Positions 58,980-64,000 of a DNA stretch of 64,000 bases are shown in pieces. A program made the position numbers and the translations under genes. The stretch spans positions 310,001-374,000 of the forward strand of contig CAWHMO010000002.1 of NCBI GenBank assembly GCA_963830565.1, given 5' to 3'. Numbering within the stretch: position 1 is the stretch's first letter; every line of letters begins with the position of its first letter. Below the pieces are notes generated by a model. It saw only the letters and a program-made list of their open reading frames with translations. It did not search any database and had not been told where the DNA came from. This DNA comes from DATFDN01 sp963830565 (GTDB taxonomy: Bacteria; Pseudomonadota; Alphaproteobacteria; Acetobacterales; Acetobacteraceae).

Positions 58980-59983
58980 GCCGCGCGATCGCGCTGTGCC
59001 GCGCCGATCGCGCCGTGCAAGGCGCGCAGCGCCTCCGGCACGCCCTGGCCCGTAGCGCCGGAGATCAGCAGCACCGGCCGCCCCGCCGCACGCTGCAAGG
59101 CCGCGCGCCGAGACGCCGCCTCGCGGGGGGTCATGGCGTCCGCCTTGTTCAGGGCGACGATCTCGGGCTTGTCCGCCAGACCCCCCCCGTAGGAGGCAAG
59201 CTCGGCCCGGATCGTGCGCCAGGCGCGCACCACATCGCCAGCGGCGCCGTCAATCAGATGCAGCAGCACCGCGCAGCGTTCGACATGGCCGAGGAAGCGG
59301 TCCCCGAGACCGGCGCCCTCGTGCGCGCCTTCGATCAGGCCGGGGATGTCGGCAAGCACGAATTCCTCGGTGTCGATCCGCACGACACCGAGCTGCGGGT
59401 GCAGCGTGGTGAACGGGTAATCCGCGATCTTGGGATGGGCGGCGGAGACGGCTGCGAGGAACGTCGATTTTCCGGCATTGGGCAACCCGATGAGCCCAGC
59501 ATCGGCGATTAGCTTGAGCCGCAGCCACACCCAGCGCTCCTGCCCCGGCCAGCCCTTATCGGCGCGGCGCGGCGCGCGGTTGGTGGAGCTTTTGTAGTGC
59601 GTGTTGCCGAAGCCGCCGTCGCCGCCGCGCAACAGGACGACCCGCTGACCTGGCGCGGCGAGGTCGACGAGCAGCGTCTCGCGGTCCTCGTCCAGGATCT
59701 GCGTGCCGAGCGGGACCTTGATGACGATGTCGGGCGCGCCGGCCCCGGTGCGGTCCGATCCGGCGCCGTTCCCGCCTTTCCTGGCGCGGAAGTGCTGAGT
59801 GTAGCGGAAGTCGATCAGCGTGTTCAGGTTGGGCGCCGCCTCCAGGACGATGTCGCCGCCCTTGCCGCCATCGCCACCGTCCGGTCCGCCGAACTCCATG
59901 AACTTCTCGCGCCGGAATGCGACAACGCCGTCGCCGCCATCGCCGGAGCGGAGATAGATCTTAGCCTGGTCGAGGAACTTCAT
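58976..59983 (-). CDS. obgE: GTPase ObgE/CgtA
   Basis: A protein of 335 residues. The glycine-rich Obg fold runs MKFLDQAKIYLRSGDGGDG, FMEFGGPDGGDGGKGGDIVL, FRARKGGNGAGSDRTG. The G domain has GLPNAGKSTFLAAVSAAHPK (G1), YPFTTLHPQLGVV (G2), ADIPGLIEGAHEGAGLG (G3) and ALNKADAM (G4). It is a ribosome-assembly and stress GTPase. The ATG at 59983 overlaps the rpmA 3' end; the Obg C-terminal domain is absent, as usual in this group. Confidence 0.95.
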   Translation of the reverse strand: MKFLDQAKIYLRSGDGGDGVVAFRREKFMEFGGPDGGDGGKGGDIVLEAAPNLNTLIDFRYTQHFRARKGGNGAGSDRTGAGAPDIVIKVPLGTQILDEDRETLLVDLAAPGQRVVLLRGGDGGFGNTHYKSSTNRAPRRADKGWPGQERWVWLRLKLIADAGLIGLPNAGKSTFLAAVSAAHPKIADYPFTTLHPQLGVVRIDTEEFVLADIPGLIEGAHEGAGLGDRFLGHVERCAVLLHLIDGAAGDVVRAWRTIRAELASYGGGLADKPEIVALNKADAMTPREAASRRAALQRAAGRPVLLISGATGQGVPEALRALHGAIGAAQRDRAA

Positions 59984-60254
59984 TCTGGAGGGTTCCACTC
60001 GGCAGCGGAGTGACCGAGACATGAACCCGGCCTTCGGCCTTCCGGTGGAACGCCACCTTGCCGTCGATCAGCGCGAAGATGGTGTGGTCGCGGCCGAGAC
60101 CGACATTCTGCCCCGGTTTCCACTTGGTGCCGCGCTGGCGAACGATGATGTTGCCGGCGACCACCGCCTCGCCGCCGTACTTCTTGATGCCGAGTCGGCG
60201 TCCCGCGGTGTCGCGCCCGTTACGCGACGAGCCGCCTGCCTTCTTGTGAGCCAT
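59961..60254 (-). CDS. rpmA: 50S ribosomal protein L27
   Basis: A protein of 97 residues. MAHKKAGGSSRNGRDTAGRR and LGIKKYGGEAVVAGNIIVRQ, RGTKWKPGQNVGLGRDHTIF are the near-invariant L27 segments near the peptidyl-transferase centre. The C-terminus runs a few residues past the usual end and overlaps obgE by 23 bases. It lies three bases after rplU. Confidence 0.95.
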   Translation of the reverse strand: MAHKKAGGSSRNGRDTAGRRLGIKKYGGEAVVAGNIIVRQRGTKWKPGQNVGLGRDHTIFALIDGKVAFHRKAEGRVHVSVTPLPSGTLQNEVPRPG

Positions 60255-60257
60255 GTC

Positions 60258-60764
60258 TCAGACTGCTCCTTCAGTCGGTGCGGCTCCGGATTCATCCGCC
60301 GTCTCACCCGTCGGCGCGGGCGCCTCGGTGGGCGGCGGGGCCGGCGCGGGTGCGGGTTCGGTCGGCGCGGCGCCGGATTCGTCGGCTGTCTCGCCACCGC
60401 CGCCCGCCGGGGTCGGACTTGCCGCTGCGAAAGGGCGGAGCTCGGCGCCGTTCGCGCCGATGATGCCGGTCACGCGCAGCACGGTGACGTGCTGGCGATG
60501 CCCCCGCTTGCGCCGGCTGTTCTGCCGACGGCGCTTCTTGAAGACGATCACCTTGTCCAGCCGGTCCTGCGCGATCACGGTGGCGATGACGGAAGCGCCT
60601 GTCACGACGGGGCCGCCGAGGGTCAGCCCGTCCGCGTCGCCGACCGCCAGCACGTCGTTGAAGGTAATGGTCGCATCGGGCTCGGCTTCGAGCTTCTCCA
60701 CCTTCAGCACCGCGTCGGGCGTCACGCGATACTGCTTTCCGCCGGTGCGGATGACTGCAAACAT
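60258..60764 (-). CDS. rplU: 50S ribosomal protein L21 with a long acidic Ala/Pro C-terminal tail
   Basis: A protein of 168 residues. The first ~103 residues are standard L21: MFAVIRTGGKQYRVTPDAVL, VIVFKKRRRQNSRRKRGHRQ. The last ~60 form a low-complexity Ala/Pro/Glu tail that contains GETADESGAAPTE twice. L21 is normally about 103 residues, so the tail is an add-on. It is the first gene of the rplU-rpmA-obgE-proB operon, transcribed from a strong-looking promoter. Confidence 0.95.
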   Translation of the reverse strand: MFAVIRTGGKQYRVTPDAVLKVEKLEAEPDATITFNDVLAVGDADGLTLGGPVVTGASVIATVIAQDRLDKVIVFKKRRRQNSRRKRGHRQHVTVLRVTGIIGANGAELRPFAAASPTPAGGGGETADESGAAPTEPAPAPAPPPTEAPAPTGETADESGAAPTEGAV

Positions 60765-60821
60765 AGAGGCTTCCCAAAGGCTGCCGCCGGCGGTCGCGGG
60801 CGCGGTCGCCGGGGAGGGCGG

Positions 60822-60849
60822 GTTATAGCGGCCGGGGGCGGGTTGTCAA
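60822..60849 (-). promoter_or_regulatory. sigma70 promoter of rplU-rpmA
   Basis: On the minus strand TTGACA (60844-60849) and TATAAC (60822-60827) are 16 bases apart, about 60 bases before the rplU start. This is close to consensus in an otherwise very GC-rich stretch, fitting strong ribosomal-protein expression. Confidence 0.75.
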
Positions 60850-60982
60850 CGCGCCCGGTGGTGGGCTATTCGATCGTTGCGACGTTCGGATGCAAGCCTG
60901 CGTTGCCTTGACCCGTTCAGGCTTCGCGTTTGCCACTCGTTCGGAACCGACCAAAAAGCCGCGTGTGAAAAGGGGAAACATC

Positions 60983-61255
60983 TTGAAGGGTTTTTTGCTT
61001 TTAGTCGCAGGGATCGTCGCTTTCTCTGTTCAGGCATCGGCACAGCAAGCCAAGCCGTCCGTCGCGCCGCCGGTCACCGAACGGGCACCCTCCAGTCTGA
61101 GCGTTAACCTCGAATCCAGTAAAGGCTCTCTGTGTTTCTGGCAGAGCTCAGCCTATAGCCCCGGCTCTCTCGTCATGTTCTACGATTCGGCGAGGAATGC
61201 GAATATCTGCTTCCACTGCAACGCTGACGGGACCTGGGACAAACCCTGCCAGTAG
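60983..61255 (+). CDS. small secreted protein, DUF1496-like
   Basis: A protein of 90 residues from a TTG at 60983 with AAGGGGAAA upstream; a GTG at 60965 is an alternative. A signal peptide (LKGFLLLVAGIVAFSVQASA) is followed by a short linker and a Cys-rich end: LCFWQSSAYSPGSLVMFYDS and ICFHCNADGTWDKPCQ. The C-x-W/Y-x-YSPG pattern and late cysteines resemble DUF1496. Function is unknown. It is divergent from rplU. Confidence 0.7.
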   Translation: MKGFLLLVAGIVAFSVQASAQQAKPSVAPPVTERAPSSLSVNLESSKGSLCFWQSSAYSPGSLVMFYDSARNANICFHCNADGTWDKPCQ

Positions 61256-61294
61256 GAGCGCCCCACGATCTGACCGGAACGGGGGCAGCGACGC

Positions 61295-62269
61295 TCAATC
61301 CGCATTGACCCGATCGCCGAGTCCCAGCTTCGCCTGCCGTGCCGCTCGCGCGCCGCGCGCCACTGACTGGCTTGCTTCCATATCCGCCAGCACGCGCGCC
61401 AGCCCTGGGTCATCGTCCGGGGCGAAGTCCGCGCAATGTCGTCGGGTGCGTGCCGCAACCTCGCTGGCGAGTAGGCGCAGGCCGATCGCCTCGGCTGCAT
61501 GATCGGCCAAGTGCCCCGCGTCGAGCGCCGCCGCGACCCTGGCGGCGCCTGCCTCCAGCACTGCGGTCAGGGCCACCACTGCTCCGAGCGATAGTGTCGC
61601 CTCGGTGCTGGGCGGGTGCGCCAAGCGCGCGGCCAGGAACCGGCAAGCGCCGGCCAGTCCCGACAGGCCGACCGCGTCCTCCACGTCGCGAAACGGAAGG
61701 GCCATCGCCTCATAGGCCTCGTTCGGCGTCCCGAGCAGCGAGGCGTGCGGCACCGTGCAACCATCGAGAACGAGGCCGCAATGGCGGGACGGCGGCATGG
61801 CGCGGAACGCCTCGGTCTCCTTGACCGACAGCCCTGGCGTCTCGCGCGGCACCAGGAAGGCGCCGTATCGCTTGCGATCCGCTTCCTGGGCCATGATGGC
61901 GAGCACGACGAAAACGCCGGCGAGCGGCCCATTGCTCACCCAGGCCTTCTCGCCGGTGATGCGCCAACCCTCTTCGGTCGGTTCCGCCCTCGTCGTCAGG
62001 TGCTTCGGGTGTGCGCCCACGCCGGGCTCGGAGATCGCGACGGCGGCGGTCGCGCCCTGCCAAGCGGCGCGCTGCGCGGCGGTACCGAATCCGCCGATGA
62101 AAAATCGCGCGACCAGTTGCCGTCCGGCGAACGCCGCGCCGAGGCCGAGCAGCCCGGTGCGGGCAACCAGCGCCGCCTCGGCGCGCGCGATCGCGGCGTA
62201 ACCCGGCTCCGTCCCGAGGCCGGTCTCCAGGAGCGCGCCGAGGCCAGCGAACGGGTCGGCCTCGTCCAC
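61295..62269 (-). CDS. acyl-CoA dehydrogenase family protein
   Basis: A protein of 324 residues. The middle domain has AVAISEPGVGAHPKHLTTRA, GWRITGEKAWVSNGPLAGVF and FLVPRETPGLSVKET; the C-terminal helices lack the usual RxxFG and GG-EI motifs and the protein is short for the family. The FAD site may be incomplete. It follows asd by four bases on the same strand. Confidence 0.82.
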   Translation of the reverse strand: MDEADPFAGLGALLETGLGTEPGYAAIARAEAALVARTGLLGLGAAFAGRQLVARFFIGGFGTAAQRAAWQGATAAVAISEPGVGAHPKHLTTRAEPTEEGWRITGEKAWVSNGPLAGVFVVLAIMAQEADRKRYGAFLVPRETPGLSVKETEAFRAMPPSRHCGLVLDGCTVPHASLLGTPNEAYEAMALPFRDVEDAVGLSGLAGACRFLAARLAHPPSTEATLSLGAVVALTAVLEAGAARVAAALDAGHLADHAAEAIGLRLLASEVAARTRRHCADFAPDDDPGLARVLADMEASQSVARGARAARQAKLGLGDRVNAD

Positions 62270-62273
62270 CGGC

Positions 62274-63305
62274 TCAGGCGGCCTGCTTGGCCAGCATCCC
62301 CTGCGCGATCAGCGTCTCGGCGATCTGCACGGCGTTCAGCGCCGCGCCCTTGCGAAGGTTGTCGGACACGCACCAGAAGGAAAGGCCGTGCTCCACCGTC
62401 GGGTCCTTGCGGATGCGGCTGACATAGACTGGGTCCTCGCCGGCCGCTTCCAGCGGCGTGACATACCCGCCGTCCTCGCGGTGATCGACCACCTCGACGC
62501 CTGGCGCCTCGCGCAGCGCGGCGCGCGCCTCGGCCACCGTCACTGGCTGCTCGAACTCGACGTTCACCGCCTCGCCGTGGCCGATGAACACCGGGACGCG
62601 CACGCAGGTGGCGTGGACCGCGATGTCGGGGTCGAGGATCTTTCTGGTCTCGACCGCCATCTTCCACTCCTCCTTGGTCGACCCGTCCTCCATGAACTTG
62701 TCGATATGGGGGATGCAGTTGAAGGCGATCTCCTTGGTGAATTGCTCGGGCGGGCTGGATTCGTGGACGAACACCGCCTTGGTGTGGCCGAACAGCTCGT
62801 CCATCGCCTCCTTCCCGCCGCCTGAAACCGACTGGTACGTGGCCACCACCACACGCCTGATCCTGAAGCGGTCATGCAGCGGCTTCAGCGCGACCACCAT
62901 CTGGATGGTGCTGCAATTCGGGTTGGCGATGATGTTACGCCGGGCGAATTTCTTCAAGGACTGCGGGTTGACCTCCGGAACCACCAGCGGCACGTCAGGC
63001 TCCATGCGGAACTGGCTGGTATTGTCGATCACCACGCAGCCAGAAGCCGCCGCCCGAGGGGCGTGGGCCGCGGAAACCGCCGCCCCGGGGCTGAACAGGG
63101 CGATATCCCAGCTGTGGAAATCGAAGCTGTCCAGCGGCTTGACCTTGAGCACCTGCTCCTCGCCGAACGAGACCTCGGCGCCGGCCGAGCGGCCGGAGGC
63201 GACGGCCGCCACCTCATCGGCCGGGAAGCGGCGCTCGGCCAGGGTTTTCAGAATCTCGCGCCCGACCGCCCCGGTGGCGCCGACGACCGCGACCCTGTAG
63301 CCCAT
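62274..63305 (-). CDS. asd: aspartate-semialdehyde dehydrogenase
   Basis: A protein of 343 residues. It opens MGYRVAVVGATGAVGREIL (NADP binding). The active-site Cys is in NIIANPNCSTIQMVVALKPL and the catalytic His in HATCVRVPVFIGHGEAVNV; SVSGGGKEAMDELFG is also typical. It makes aspartate semialdehyde for Lys, Met, Thr and diaminopimelate. The ATG at 63305 follows a GGAGAGAG site. Divergence from the plus strand and the 94 bases before it show no clear regulatory signal. Confidence 0.95.
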   Translation of the reverse strand: MGYRVAVVGATGAVGREILKTLAERRFPADEVAAVASGRSAGAEVSFGEEQVLKVKPLDSFDFHSWDIALFSPGAAVSAAHAPRAAASGCVVIDNTSQFRMEPDVPLVVPEVNPQSLKKFARRNIIANPNCSTIQMVVALKPLHDRFRIRRVVVATYQSVSGGGKEAMDELFGHTKAVFVHESSPPEQFTKEIAFNCIPHIDKFMEDGSTKEEWKMAVETRKILDPDIAVHATCVRVPVFIGHGEAVNVEFEQPVTVAEARAALREAPGVEVVDHREDGGYVTPLEAAGEDPVYVSRIRKDPTVEHGLSFWCVSDNLRKGAALNAVQIAETLIAQGMLAKQAA

Positions 63306-63399
63306 CTCGCTCTCTCCTTCCGGCGCGGCCCGTTGCCGCGCGCCGCCCGGAGTTACAGGCGCGCGGCACCCGCCGCAAGCATCCCGTGCCGATCGTGTC

Positions 63400-64000
63400 T
63401 CAATGCGCGACGGGAGGCTTGGCAAGCTGGGCCCGAAGCAGGAGGGCGAAGGCGGCCGCTTGCATCGGGCGGGCGAAGTAGAAGCCCTGGAACAGATTGC
63501 AGCCCATTGCGTGCATGGCCCGAACCTCGGCTAAGGTCTCGGCGCCTTCGGCGAGCACGGCGATGCCCAGACCGTGCGCGAGTTCGATCACGGCCCTGCA
63601 GATGGCTTGGTTGTTGGACGCGGCATCGACGCCGCTGACGAACTCGCGGGCAATCTTCAGCTTGTCGAATGGCAGATTGCGCAGATAGGTGAGATTGGAA
63701 TATCCGGTGCCGAAATCATCAAGCGTTATGCCGACCCCAAGCGCGCGCAGCTGGTCGAATGTGTTGCGAGTGCGTTTCGGATCGGTCATGGCCACGCTCT
63801 CGGTCACTTCGATTTCCAGGCGCCGCGGGTCAACCTGGTTGGAGACCAGCATCTGCCCGATCAGCGGAATCGTATCCTCTCCCCGGAGCTCGCTGGCCGA
63901 GAGATTGACCGCCAGCCTTATTCGATCAAAACCGCTCGCCGACCAGTCGCGCAACTGGCGCGAGGCGGTCCGCAGGATCCATCGCCCGATCGGCTCGATC
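63400..64000 (-). CDS. EAL-domain cyclic-di-GMP phosphodiesterase, N-terminus outside the window
   Basis: The visible 199 residues are the C-terminal two thirds of an EAL domain: LAVNLSASELRGEDTI (Asn metal ligand), LEIEVTESVAMTD, VGITLDDFGTGYSNLTYLRN (DDFGTGYS), FDKLKIAREFVSGV and LAEGAETLAEV. The late Glu and Gln positions are present, so it may be active; EGVET is EGAET and the KID position is KIA. The EAL motif and any sensor or GGDEF part lie beyond the window edge. Confidence 0.88.
   Translation of the reverse strand, partial: IEPIGRWILRTASRQLRDWSASGFDRIRLAVNLSASELRGEDTIPLIGQMLVSNQVDPRRLEIEVTESVAMTDPKRTRNTFDQLRALGVGITLDDFGTGYSNLTYLRNLPFDKLKIAREFVSGVDAASNNQAICRAVIELAHGLGIAVLAEGAETLAEVRAMHAMGCNLFQGFYFARPMQAAAFALLLRAQLAKPPVAH

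Overview
This 64 kb window is high-GC, densely coded bacterial DNA. It looks like an alphaproteobacterium, probably Rhodospirillales/Acetobacteraceae-like. Supporting points are the rplU-rpmA-obgE-proB order, the rpe-heparinase-purH neighbourhood, many acyl-CoA enzymes and solute-binding proteins, and a PEP-CTERM protein. The genus is an inference from gene content and composition only.

Layout. 1-4.7 kb: edge of a membrane protein, a flavin monooxygenase-type acyl-CoA dehydrogenase homologue, a PEP-CTERM protein, a class III aminotransferase and a decayed GNAT gene. 4.7-10.3 kb: a fatty-acid or alkyl-side-chain CoA cluster (AMP ligase, paired acyl-CoA dehydrogenases, thiolase-like protein, DUF35 partner). 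10.3-16.4 kb: MFS permease, M20 amidohydrolase, two medium-chain dehydrogenases, a 2-hydroxyacid dehydrogenase and a DUF4337 protein. 16.4-18.4 kb: a glutathione transferase and a GrdB/PrdB-like gene whose in-frame TGA fits selenocysteine. 18.4-25.2 kb: a solute-binding protein, lutBC, Uma2, MFS, Smr, a response regulator and tRNA-Thr. 25.2-31.6 kb: Sir2, then rpe, heparinase-like protein, glycosyltransferase, purH and a TMEM175-type channel. 31.7-37.2 kb: small stress-type genes with a TetR-controlled divergent promoter, a wrecked branched-chain amino-acid ABC operon, a crotonase and a CoA-transferase. 37.3-43.5 kb: SDR, an amino-acid oxidase-like protein and a three-subunit molybdenum hydroxylase. 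43.5-51.4 kb: an accessory stretch, visibly AT-richer in parts, with an orphan asparagine-synthase-like gene, a PLP decarboxylase, a peptide-binding protein, a terminase remnant and an intact IS66-family element splitting a papain-like/GNAT gene. 51.4-57.9 kb: Fe-alcohol dehydrogenase, oligopeptide-type ATPases, class II aldolase, a solute-binding protein and an LVIVD protein. 57.9-64 kb: core genes proB, obgE, rpmA, rplU and asd, plus an EAL protein.

Most striking points: (i) a probable selenoprotein with a UxxC motif and a hairpin at the right distance after the UGA; (ii) a livH-livG fusion produced by a deletion at a short shared sequence; (iii) an IS66-type insertion with a perfect 8-bp duplication; (iv) a dispersed inverted repeat inserted in frame at the start of an ABC ATPase gene; and (v) at least a dozen single-base frameshifts, including one in purH, which suggests that many of the 'pseudogenes' are consensus errors in the assembly. 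No CRISPR array, rRNA or complete prophage was seen.
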